A stretch of DNA of 15,831 nt from Gammaproteobacteria bacterium (GCA_012965075.1 DTSY01000137.1:1-15831), one strand, 5' to 3'; shown: positions 8,708 through 15,451, counted from the stretch's first letter. A program made the numbers and translations. The notes: generated by a model not told the origin, from the sequence alone.

Positions 8708-9183
8708 AAGGGAATCTCCTCTAACATTGGTGGCAAATCAGAAAGTAAATCTTCTCCTTCAACCTCTAAGCCTGATTCCTTCTTTTTCCAGTTTTCTATA
8801 TTCCATAATTCGAATTTAGATCCCATGCCTATCAGAGCCACCTGTTTTTTTGGCTGAAGACCTGCAAAATCTCTAAGAAGTTTAGGAATTAGTAATAACA
8901 TTCTTTCAGAAACTTCAAAATCAGTTACGGAAGCACTTCCAAGTATTTTCCACTGAATAACCCGAGTTTTCTGATTCAAACCTCCCAAGACCTCAAATTT
9001 AGAAGCAATTTCCTTCCATAATCTTCCCGGATAAATAAGTAAAGAAGGATATTGAGGGTCTTTGGTAACTGCGATAGTACCTTCACAACTCTGTCTTAAT
9101 AGGTCTCTATACCTTGCAGGAATGACTATCCTACCTTTTACATCCAAGGTAAGAAAACTAGATCCATATATGCTTAAAGTCAC
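8704..9183 (-). CDS. mraZ: MraZ, transcriptional regulator of the dcw cluster
   Basis: DNA-binding protein with two AbrB/SpoVT-like halves that represses the division and cell-wall operon it heads. 159 aa (E. coli 152). The first half has the intact DXXXR motif in LDVKGRIVIPARYR (Asp14 to Arg18; the equivalent Arg15 in E. coli MraZ is needed for DNA binding). In the second half the aligned segment reads FEVSERMLLLIPKLLR, so the second DXXXR has been replaced (residues 92-96, SERML), although the rest (IPKLLRDFAGL, SKFELWN) is conserved. The start is GTG at 9183; the frame is closed by a TAA ten codons upstream and no ATG fits. Three AAAGTGT repeats lie 50-76 bp upstream, presumably its own operator. 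It overlaps rsmH by 4 nt. Confidence 0.95.
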   Translation of the reverse strand: MTLSIYGSSFLTLDVKGRIVIPARYRDLLRQSCEGTIAVTKDPQYPSLLIYPGRLWKEIASKFEVLGGLNQKTRVIQWKILGSASVTDFEVSERMLLLIPKLLRDFAGLQPKKQVALIGMGSKFELWNIENWKKKESGLEVEGEDLLSDLPPMLEEIPF

Positions 9184-9232
9184 TTTTCTTAGTTTTTTAA
9201 CTTAATAACCTGATAGAGCGTTACCTCTCAGT

Positions 9233-9259
9233 ACACTTTGACACACTTTGACACACTTT
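9233..9259 (-). promoter_or_regulatory. Probable MraZ operator: three AAAGTGT repeats at 10-bp spacing
   Basis: The minus strand carries AAAGTGT at 9259-9253, 9249-9243 and 9239-9233, separated by exactly 3 nt each, so one helical turn apart. The first two full units are identical (AAAGTGTGTC). They sit 50-76 bp before the mraZ start codon. MraZ proteins are known to bind tandem repeats of 10-bp period upstream of mraZ: TGGG-type in E. coli, and AAAGTG[T/G]N3 as I recall it from Mollicutes. The match in motif, period and place makes this the likely autoregulatory site. Confidence 0.8.
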
Positions 9260-9273
9260 AAGCAAAATTACTA

Positions 9274-9302
9274 GCTATAGTCACCCATTAAATGCACTTG
9301 AA
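9274..9302 (-). promoter_or_regulatory. Weak sigma70-like promoter candidate for the mraZ operon
   Basis: On the minus strand TTCAAG (9302-9297) and TATAGC (9279-9274) are separated by 17 nt. The matches to the consensus are only 3/6 and 4/6. Transcription would start at about 9267, just upstream of the AAAGTGT repeats, so bound MraZ would block elongation or initiation. No better candidate is visible between rnpB and mraZ, and read-through from rnpB could also feed the operon. Confidence 0.3.
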
Positions 9303-9365
9303 GAATCAGCTTTTATCAAACATGGAAAGATGAAAATAAAATTGCTAAAAAAATTGAAAAATGTA

Positions 9366-9700
9366 GGGTTGAGCTGGCCTATAAGCCGGGTTCTGTCTAG
9401 GATAATCATTCATCTAGGCTCTACGTCACCGAAGAGCTCAAGCAACCTACCCTGGTCCAGTGAGGGCACACTATAGAACCTCTATTTGGTCTTGCTCCAG
9501 AAGGGGTTTGCATTGCCAAAGATGTTACCATCAAAGCGGTGCGCTCTTACCGCACCTTTTCACCCTTACCTAAAGAAACTTTAGGCGGTTTATTTTCTGC
9601 TGCACTTTCCGTAGGCTCGCACCTCCCAGGTATTACCTGGCTTCTTGCCCTTAGGAGCCCGGACTTTCCTCTCTAAAAAGAGCGATTATCTGGCCAACTC
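9366..9700 (-). ncRNA. rnpB: RNase P RNA (class A)
   Basis: Catalytic RNA that matures the 5' ends of tRNAs. The universally conserved elements are visible in order on the minus strand: AGGAAAGTCCGGGCTCC (9670-9654, P4 5' strand), GGTAAGGGTGAAAAGGTGCGG, GTAAGAGCGCACCGC, GGAGCAAGACCAAATAGAGG, the L15 GGGT that pairs with tRNA CCA (about 9452-9449), CTAGATGAATGAT, and ACAGAACCCGGCTTAT (9396-9381, P4 3' strand). The ends pair as P1: GAGTTGGCC (9700-9692) with GGCCAGCTC (9379-9371). P2 is GATAATC with GATTATC. The P6 pseudoknot GGGC/GCCC is kept. P3 is reduced to a 4-bp stem (CTCT-TTTT-AGAG, 9682-9671), which makes the RNA about 335 nt against 377 in E. coli. The 3' end is estimated to within a few nt. 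Confidence 0.97.
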
Positions 9701-9706
9701 CAGCAG

Positions 9707-9734
9707 AGTATATACTTTATAGTGGGGTTGAAAA
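9707..9734 (-). promoter_or_regulatory. rnpB promoter
   Basis: Minus strand: -10 TATACT (9712-9707, 5/6 match) and -35 TTTTCA (9734-9729, 4/6) with a 16-nt spacer. The predicted start, about 7 nt after the -10, is at 9700, exactly where the P1 helix of RNase P RNA begins. The -35 box lies directly against the rsmI stop codon (9738-9736). Confidence 0.7.
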
Positions 9735-9735
9735 A

Positions 9736-10584
9736 TTATTTTCTTTTAAGCGTTAATTTATAAAGTGAGTTCTTTTTTAAACCGAATGACTTAGAAGCTA
9801 GGCTGAGGGCATCATTTTTTTTCATTGTTTTCATAAGAATTTCAAGTACTTTTTCCTGCTCTCTGTTTAAAAAAACTTGATCTTCTTCTTTGGCTTTACC
9901 TTCAATAACTAAAACAAATTCTCCCTTCACTGCATTCTCATCTGAAGATATTTCGTCTAACACCTTTCTTACACTGCCTTTATAAAATGTTTCATATAAT
10001 TTAGTCATCTCCCTTGCTAAGAAGATATTCCTATCTGGACTCATTTCTGCCAAGGTCTTAAGAAACCCCTTAATCCTTGATTTAGATTCAAAAACTACAG
10101 AAGTCTTCGCATCTGAAACTATTTTTGTTAAGAAAGACTTTTGAGCTTTCTTTTGTCTAGGAGGAAAGCCATAAAAAACAAATTTGTCTAAAGGCAATCC
10201 CGAAACACTTAAAGCGGCAATTAAAGAAGAAGGACCAGGTATAGGAATAACCATAACTCCTTCTTTAATAGCTTTATTTACAAGCAAATAGCCTGGATCT
10301 GAGATAAGTGGTGTACCAGCATCACTGATCAGGGCAATATCATTTCCTAGCTTTAACTGGGAAATAAAAAAACCCAATTTACTTTCTTCTGAATATTTGT
10401 GATAAGAGATTAATTTCGTTCTTATGTTGTACTTATTCATAAGCTTTTTGGAATTTCTTGTGTTCTCTGCTGCACATAGGGACACATTGGATAAAGTACT
10501 TACAGCTCTTTTAGAAATATCTTCTAAATTCCCTATTGGTGTAGCCACTATATACAAGACTCCAAATTTAGTATTCTTACCCAT
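9736..10584 (-). CDS. rsmI: RsmI, 16S rRNA C1402 2'-O-methyltransferase
   Basis: SAM-dependent methyltransferase of the tetrapyrrole-methylase fold. It completes m4Cm1402 of 16S rRNA together with RsmH (encoded at 7820..8707). 282 aa (E. coli 286). Signatures: LYIVATPIGNLEDISKRAV (about 10-28), CAAENTRNSKKLM (37-49; E. coli has AAEDTRHTG), SDAGTPLISDPG (87-98), IPIPGPSSLIAALSVSGL (113-130) and FYGFPPR. The ATG at 10584 gives the expected nine residues before LYIV. The start codon is one base away from the divergent lpoA start, so its promoter must lie inside lpoA; no clear Shine-Dalgarno is seen. It is followed directly by the rnpB promoter. Confidence 0.96.
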   Translation of the reverse strand: MGKNTKFGVLYIVATPIGNLEDISKRAVSTLSNVSLCAAENTRNSKKLMNKYNIRTKLISYHKYSEESKLGFFISQLKLGNDIALISDAGTPLISDPGYLLVNKAIKEGVMVIPIPGPSSLIAALSVSGLPLDKFVFYGFPPRQKKAQKSFLTKIVSDAKTSVVFESKSRIKGFLKTLAEMSPDRNIFLAREMTKLYETFYKGSVRKVLDEISSDENAVKGEFVLVIEGKAKEEDQVFLNREQEKVLEILMKTMKKNDALSLASKSFGLKKNSLYKLTLKRK

Positions 10585-10585
10585 T

Positions 10586-11752
10586 GTGAATTATCTTAAT
10601 AAATTATTAATTATTTTCTTGAATTTAACCTTGTTCGTTAGTTGCACATCTAATGTTCCTAATAATACATTTGATTCAAATAAAGTCATTTCAATTGATA
10701 AGCCGAAAGTTACGTATGAAGTAAAAAAACTTCCTAAAAGTATCAATATCTTCTTATTGGATACTAAAAGCATTAAGGAGAAAGAGTTTATAAACGGCTT
10801 TTCAATGAATTATTATTACTTTAAAAAGCAAATAAATTATTTTCCTATTATAAACTTTATAACAAGAGAAGAACTAGATAAGAAGGACTGTTCTTTTAAT
10901 GTGAAGAATAATGATTATTCAATCATTTTCTTAACTGATGCCTTTCTAAAGAACTTAAAATCTTCTTGTTTAACTAAAATTCTAAAACTTAAAGCAGTTT
11001 TAATAAATTCTAATAACTATCCTAATCTTAATGAACAAACTCAGGTGGTTTTAAATTTTAATAAGAAAACAGAATACGAAGATCTTCTTAAGTATGCAAA
11101 GACTAATGGTAGTCATAACGCATTAATCATTGATGAAAAAGATACCTCAGATAAACATATATTAAATGAAATTTGGTTAGAGTTAGAAGGGAATGTTCTT
11201 GATTCCTCAACTTCTAATGGTATGTCAAATCAAAATCTGCTTTCGAACATTCTGCTCTTAGAAAGTAGCAAAGAAAGATCTAGGAAACTTTCAAGAGCAT
11301 TGTCCTCGCCGCTGGAAAGTAACCCCAGAAGAAGAATGGATGTGGATTCAATTATTATGTCTGTTTCTTTAAGAGAGGCTAGGAGTTTGAAACCTGAATT
11401 GGAATATAATTTTGGGGAAAATCTTTCAGTTTATCTTTTACCTAATTGGAAAGATCAAAGCTTCTATCTGGATAAAGAATTAGATTTGGAAAGAGTTTCA
11501 GTTATTGATTTACCGTGGATGTTTAACTCCAACATATCCTATCTAAGAAATTTACCTAAAAAAAGAAATAGATATTTTGCTTTTGGATATGATTCTTATG
11601 ATATAGCTCTTTTATTGAACAATCCTTCGAGCACTAGGCAGTTTAAATATACTGGTATGTCAGGGGAATTATCTTACAAAAATGGAAGTCTTTCTAGAAA
11701 ATCCTTAAAAACAGAAATCAGCGGAGGTCTTTTTAAAGTAATAGGATATTGA
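10586..11752 (+). CDS. lpoA: LpoA-like lipoprotein (LppC family), activator of PBP1A; TPR region absent
   Basis: Outer-membrane lipoprotein family that stimulates the peptidoglycan synthase PBP1A from outside. I start it at GTG 10586, giving 388 aa with signal MNYLNKLLIIFLNLTLFVSC and lipid Cys20. The frame is open further upstream but only through the antisense of rsmI. The C-terminal part fits the LppC periplasmic-binding-protein-like domain: DVDSIIMSVSLREARSLKP (from 252), VSVIDLPW (about 304-311; the family has a D-[MIL]-P-[WL] step), RYFAFGYDSYDIALLL (about 329-344) and TGMSGELS (356-363). E. coli LpoA is 678 aa with an N-terminal TPR domain; that part is missing here and the region after Cys20 is AT-rich and poorly conserved. 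Position next to rsmI, divergent, matches other gammaproteobacteria. It ends 1 bp from the sspA stop. Confidence 0.85.
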   Translation: MNYLNKLLIIFLNLTLFVSCTSNVPNNTFDSNKVISIDKPKVTYEVKKLPKSINIFLLDTKSIKEKEFINGFSMNYYYFKKQINYFPIINFITREELDKKDCSFNVKNNDYSIIFLTDAFLKNLKSSCLTKILKLKAVLINSNNYPNLNEQTQVVLNFNKKTEYEDLLKYAKTNGSHNALIIDEKDTSDKHILNEIWLELEGNVLDSSTSNGMSNQNLLSNILLLESSKERSRKLSRALSSPLESNPRRRMDVDSIIMSVSLREARSLKPELEYNFGENLSVYLLPNWKDQSFYLDKELDLERVSVIDLPWMFNSNISYLRNLPKKRNRYFAFGYDSYDIALLLNNPSSTRQFKYTGMSGELSYKNGSLSRKSLKTEISGGLFKVIGY

Positions 11753-11753
11753 G

Positions 11754-12392
11754 CTAAATTGAGCGTATTTCTCTTTCTATCTCGGTTAGGCTATTAAGAA
11801 AAGCTTGCCTTGTGAATACTCTCTTCATGTATTCATTAATTGGCTTATTCTTAGCATCTCTTGGAATATCTATACCTACCTGAGGTAGTCTCCATAAAAT
11901 AGGTGCAATACAACAATCAACCAATGAAAACTCTTCGTTCATAAAAAAAACCTTTTCTTTAAAGATAGGATTTGTCGAGAGAATCATAGATTTTAACTGC
12001 TTCTTCAGTTTTCTCTCCTCTGCTTCCTTTAATTTATCATCAACTAAAGTATCAAATAAGGAGCACCAATCATTAGTTATTCTTTTTATATATAAACGTA
12101 TGTTTGCTCTTGCAACAGGATATACTGGAAGTAATGGGGGATGAGGAAACCTTTCATCAAGATACTCCATTAAAGTGACTGAATCATACAAAGCAACATC
12201 TCTATCAACCAAGACTGGTAAGGTTGCGTAAGGACTCACTTCTAGAATGTCATTACTTAGGTTGTTTTTATCTACATCAATAACCTCTGCTGAAATACCT
12301 TTTTCCTCTAAAACTATTCTTACCCTTTGGCAGTAATGATCTCCAGCATCCGAGAATAAAGCCATTGAAGTTCTTTTATTAATTGTAACCAT
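11754..12392 (-). CDS. sspA: SspA, stringent starvation protein A (RNA polymerase-associated GST fold)
   Basis: Transcription factor with a glutathione-S-transferase fold that binds RNA polymerase holoenzyme; it has no expected GST activity. 212 aa, identical in length to the E. coli protein. N-terminal thioredoxin-like part NKRTSMALFSDAGDHYCQRVRIVLEEKG aligns with E. coli throughout (shown here only by key segments: NKR, LFS, VRIVLAEKG). SATLPVLVDRD-type substrate-edge region is present as YATLPVLVDRD (55-65). The surface motif PHPPL (83-87), needed for SspA function in E. coli, is intact and followed by LPVYPVARA. It lies 18 nt after petC, as in other gammaproteobacteria, but no sspB follows. 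The start has no visible Shine-Dalgarno. Confidence 0.95.
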   Translation of the reverse strand: MVTINKRTSMALFSDAGDHYCQRVRIVLEEKGISAEVIDVDKNNLSNDILEVSPYATLPVLVDRDVALYDSVTLMEYLDERFPHPPLLPVYPVARANIRLYIKRITNDWCSLFDTLVDDKLKEAEERKLKKQLKSMILSTNPIFKEKVFFMNEEFSLVDCCIAPILWRLPQVGIDIPRDAKNKPINEYMKRVFTRQAFLNSLTEIEREIRSI

Positions 12393-12410
12393 ATTAAATA
12401 TTATTTATTG

Positions 12411-13223
12411 TTAATGTACGTCTTTTTTAAATTCTCTATATAGAAGATAACTTAAGACAGTGAAAATCAAGAGATAAAGAATAACAAACTTGCCTATGTA
12501 TTTTCTTTCCTCTTTTATAGGGTCTGACATATAAGAAAGGAAGTTAGTTAAGTTCTTCATACTTTCCTTAAATTCTTCTGCTGTCATTTCCCCTTCTTGT
12601 TCTATTTGTAAAAATCCACATTGCTCTTCTGTAATTACTTCCCCAGATAGAGGATCTTGACTTAGTCCTCCATTAGCAGCTAACTTTGGGACTTGTTTAC
12701 AGGTAGATACTTGAAGCCCTTGTATATCTCTTAATACATTGGGCATCGCAACATTCTGATACACCTTATTGTTAACACCAAGAGGCCTGGTTTCATCTTC
12801 ATAGAAACTTATAAGATAGGTGTAAACCCAATCTGTTCCCCTTAGGGCAGTCTCTAAAGTCAAGTCAGGAGGAGCTACCCCAAACCAGTCTTTTGCCTCA
12901 GACTGATCCATGCCTATAGACATTAAATCACCCATTTTTTGGTCTCCAAACATAAGATTTTCTTGAAATAAATCTTCAGGTATTCCTAAATCTCTAGCTA
13001 CCCTATTATACCTACCATATTTAAGTGAATGACATCCATAACAGTAGTTCATGAAAATTTGTGCACCTTTTTGTAGAGACTCCTTATCAGTGTGATCAGC
13101 TTTAAATTCTTCACATTTACCTTCCTCAAGACCGTCCTCCGAAAGAAAATGACCACATGGTCCACCTTCTGCAGAAAATAACTGAAGAGACATAAATGCA
13201 AGTATTAAAGTTAAGAACTTCAT
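12411..13223 (-). CDS. petC: Cytochrome c1 of the cytochrome bc1 complex
   Basis: Haem-c subunit of respiratory complex III; passes electrons from the Rieske protein to a soluble or membrane cytochrome c on the periplasmic side. 270 aa. It has a Sec signal peptide (1-18, cut near FSA|EG), haem-binding CYGCH (61-65), the axial-Met region NVAMPNVL and a C-terminal membrane anchor (about 242-262, YIGKFVILYLLIFTVLSYLL) followed by REFKKDVH. Two extra cysteine pairs (Cys23/Cys37 near the mature N-terminus, and one in the loop STCKQ...EEQCGF) could form disulfides. Its ATG shares one base with the petB stop (TAATG). Confidence 0.96.
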   Translation of the reverse strand: MKFLTLILAFMSLQLFSAEGGPCGHFLSEDGLEEGKCEEFKADHTDKESLQKGAQIFMNYCYGCHSLKYGRYNRVARDLGIPEDLFQENLMFGDQKMGDLMSIGMDQSEAKDWFGVAPPDLTLETALRGTDWVYTYLISFYEDETRPLGVNNKVYQNVAMPNVLRDIQGLQVSTCKQVPKLAANGGLSQDPLSGEVITEEQCGFLQIEQEGEMTAEEFKESMKNLTNFLSYMSDPIKEERKYIGKFVILYLLIFTVLSYLLYREFKKDVH

Positions 13224-14458
13224 TAAATCTTTATCCTCTCAGGTACTACCTTGCATTTTTCATACTTTGTATAGAAAGGCATAAGGATAAAATATAAAAA
13301 GTACGTTGCAGTAAACACCTGGGCTAATGCAGTTCTTAGTGGATTAGGTGTGACCATACCTAGATATCCTAAAACTATAAAACTTAATACAAGTATGAAG
13401 AGTGCTAACTTGCTGAATAACCCCTTATATCTAATAGACTTAACTGGGCTTTTATCTAACCAAGGAACAAAGGCTATAATGACCATTGCCCCACCCATTA
13501 CAACAAATCCTAAGAATTTAGCTGTTAAAGGTCCGATAGGAAAAGTAATAGCCCGCAACATTGCATAGTAAGGTGTGTAATACCAAGCCGGAACTATGTG
13601 GTCAGGTGTTTTTAAATTATTTGCTTCTTCATAATTTATATACTCAATTAAATATCCTCCGCCATCTGGAAAAAAGAAAATAATAAAACAAAAGATGATC
13701 AGGAAAATACCTATAGCAAAAAGATCTTTCACAACATCATAGGGGAAAAAAGGAACAGAATCTAAGGGTACACCGTCTTCATCTAGGTGCTTCTTTATAT
13801 CTATACCTTCGGGGTTATTTGATCCAACTTCATGCAATGCAACAATATGGACAAAAACCACAGCAATGAGAGCTAGTGGTAGAAGGACCACATGAAAAGC
13901 AAAAAGCCTATTCAGTGTAATCCCAGATATTAAATAATCTCCTCTAATCCATGTTAAAAGTTCCTCTCCAAAGATGGGTATAGAACCAATCAGCGATAGT
14001 ATGACTTGAGCAGCCCAAAAAGACATTTGCCCCCAAGGTAAGACATAACCTGTGAAGCCTTCAGCTACAAGTATGATATAAGTTAACCAACCCAACACCC
14101 ATAGAAGTTCTCTGGGCTTTTGGTAAGAACCATACAAAAGACCTCTAAACATATGAAGATAAATAAGCAAAAAGAACATGGAAGAACCAGTGGTGTGCAT
14201 ATAGCGAATAATCCAACCATAATCGACATCTCTCATTATGTATTGAATAGAAGCAAAAGCATCTTCAGTAGTAGCCACATAATTCATTAACAACCAAATG
14301 CCTGAGATTAATTGGATTACTAGAACTACAATTAAAAGAACACCTGCTAAATACCAGAAATTCTGTCCTATAGGTGCCGGATATTTACTTAGATGCCGTT
14401 CAAAAGTATCCGTTAAAGGAAATCTATCATCTACCCAATTTAAGAGTCTTGTAAACAT
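13223..14458 (-). CDS. petB: Cytochrome b of the cytochrome bc1 complex
   Basis: Integral membrane subunit of complex III carrying haems bL and bH and both quinone sites. 411 aa, a full-length (not split) cytochrome b. Haem ligands are His88 and His102 in helix B and His189 and His204 in helix D; the helix-D pair has 14 intervening residues, against 13 in mitochondrial and alphaproteobacterial proteins. Other signatures: GYVLPWGQMSFW (about 137-148), LHEVGSNNP (208-216) and the Qo-site segment PAWYYTPYYAMLRA (290-303), where the usual PEWY Glu is Ala. It shares one base with petA upstream and one with petC downstream, so all three subunits are translationally coupled. Confidence 0.97.
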   Translation of the reverse strand: MFTRLLNWVDDRFPLTDTFERHLSKYPAPIGQNFWYLAGVLLIVVLVIQLISGIWLLMNYVATTEDAFASIQYIMRDVDYGWIIRYMHTTGSSMFFLLIYLHMFRGLLYGSYQKPRELLWVLGWLTYIILVAEGFTGYVLPWGQMSFWAAQVILSLIGSIPIFGEELLTWIRGDYLISGITLNRLFAFHVVLLPLALIAVVFVHIVALHEVGSNNPEGIDIKKHLDEDGVPLDSVPFFPYDVVKDLFAIGIFLIIFCFIIFFFPDGGGYLIEYINYEEANNLKTPDHIVPAWYYTPYYAMLRAITFPIGPLTAKFLGFVVMGGAMVIIAFVPWLDKSPVKSIRYKGLFSKLALFILVLSFIVLGYLGMVTPNPLRTALAQVFTATYFLYFILMPFYTKYEKCKVVPERIKI

Positions 14459-15054
14459 TAAGTTACTTCCTCATCTTCTCCTATAACCAACACATCTTCG
14501 CTCTCATAATAATGTGGTGGGACAGGCAAGTTAGTAGGTGCTGGTACTCCTGAATAAACTCTTCCTGCTAAATCAAACATCGATCCATGACAGGGACAAA
14601 AGAAACCTCCTTGCCAATCAGAATCAAAGTCAGTTGTTCCTAATTCAGGATAAAATTTAGGTGCACAGGATAGATGGGTACAAACAGCCTCTAGAACCAC
14701 AATTTCTTCTTTTCTGGATCGGTTAGAATTTTTAGCATAATCAGGCTGTTGATCTTCTTCAGAATCAGGATCTGAAAGTCTGGATAAATTTTTATTTAAA
14801 TTGGTTAATGATTCTTCAGTATGTCTAAATATATAAATAGGAATTCCTCTCCATTCAACCAACATCATTTCTCCCTTGGTCAGTTTACTTATATCTGCTT
14901 TGGCTGGAGCACCAGCAGCTTTAGCTTGCTCGCTGGGATTAAAGGCTGTAACAAATGGGATTGCAGCCCCGATAACAGCTCCGGTTCCAACAATCGAAGT
15001 AGCAGCAATTAAGAATTTTCTTCTTCCAGGATTAGAAGGAGGTTTTGGCTGCAT
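14458..15054 (-). CDS. petA: Rieske iron-sulfur protein of the cytochrome bc1 complex
   Basis: 2Fe-2S subunit of complex III, anchored in the inner membrane with its cluster domain in the periplasm. 198 aa. The N-terminus has a Tat signal anchor (RRKFLIAATS at 11-20 and a hydrophobic helix to about 37). Cluster ligands are in CTHLSC (Cys125, His127, Cys130) and CPCHGS (Cys153, Cys155, His156), with Cys130/Cys155 as the expected disulfide. A charged insertion rich in Asp/Glu/Ser lies before the cluster (about 92-117), common in beta- and gammaproteobacterial Rieske proteins. The start is one base after the rpsI stop; the stop overlaps the petB ATG. Confidence 0.97.
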   Translation of the reverse strand: MQPKPPSNPGRRKFLIAATSIVGTGAVIGAAIPFVTAFNPSEQAKAAGAPAKADISKLTKGEMMLVEWRGIPIYIFRHTEESLTNLNKNLSRLSDPDSEEDQQPDYAKNSNRSRKEEIVVLEAVCTHLSCAPKFYPELGTTDFDSDWQGGFFCPCHGSMFDLAGRVYSGVPAPTNLPVPPHYYESEDVLVIGEDEEVT

Positions 15055-15055
15055 A

Positions 15056-15442
15056 CTATCTTTTTGAGTATTGAGGCCTTTTTCTTGCTTTCCTTAAGCC
15101 GACTTTCTTTCTTTCTACTTTTCTTGAATCTCTTGTGAGAAAACCTTCTTTTTTCAGAGAAGGCTTTAAGTTCTCATCATATTGTACTAGAGCTCTTGCA
15201 ATTCCATGCCGAATGGCGCCTGCTTGCCCAAAACTGCCTCCTCCTACAACTGTAGCTTTTATATCCACTCCTTCAGTCATTTGAACGGTCTCTAATGGCT
15301 GTTTAACAACCATTCTGGCTACTTCTCTACCAAAATAATCTTCAAGTTTTTTCTTATTAATTGTAATTAATCCAGTGCCCTTGGTCAGGAAGACTCTAGC
15401 TTTTGAAGTTTTTCTTCTTCCTACTGTAATTATTTGATCCAA
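15056..15442 (-). CDS. rpsI: 30S ribosomal protein S9
   Basis: Small-subunit head protein whose C-terminal tail reaches the P-site tRNA. 128 aa (E. coli 130). Conserved GRRKTSKARVFL (8-19), YFGREVARMVVKQPLE (36-51), GGGSFGQAGAIRHGIARAL (67-85), and the end KVERKKVGLRKARKRPQYSKR with the invariant SKR tail. The start codon is TTG at 15442, supported by AAGGA about 6 nt upstream and by the absence of any in-frame ATG near the conserved N-terminus. Lies 9 nt after rplM; petA begins one base beyond the stop codon, an unusually tight ribosomal protein/respiratory junction. Confidence 0.97.
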   Translation of the reverse strand: MDQIITVGRRKTSKARVFLTKGTGLITINKKKLEDYFGREVARMVVKQPLETVQMTEGVDIKATVVGGGSFGQAGAIRHGIARALVQYDENLKPSLKKEGFLTRDSRKVERKKVGLRKARKRPQYSKR

Positions 15443-15451
15443 TTTTATTCC

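Noticed and set aside
9300..9370. Rho-independent terminator after rnpB
   Set aside because: The minus strand is T-rich after the RNA (ATTTTTCAATTTTTTTAGC) but I see no stable hairpin directly before the T-run, so I do not call it.
9449..9467. Possible loss of the L15 tRNA-CCA-binding GGU or of the P6 pseudoknot in RNase P RNA
   Set aside because: On alignment with E. coli the GGGT before AGGTTGCTTGAG is present and GGGC/GCCC can pair, so both elements are intact.
10424..10585. N-terminal extension of lpoA upstream of GTG 10586
   Set aside because: The extension is the antisense of the conserved rsmI N-terminus and would bury the lipoprotein signal peptide inside the protein.
10591..10773. 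A 60-codon minus-strand open frame upstream of rsmI
   Set aside because: Antisense to the lpoA signal peptide region; no support as a gene.
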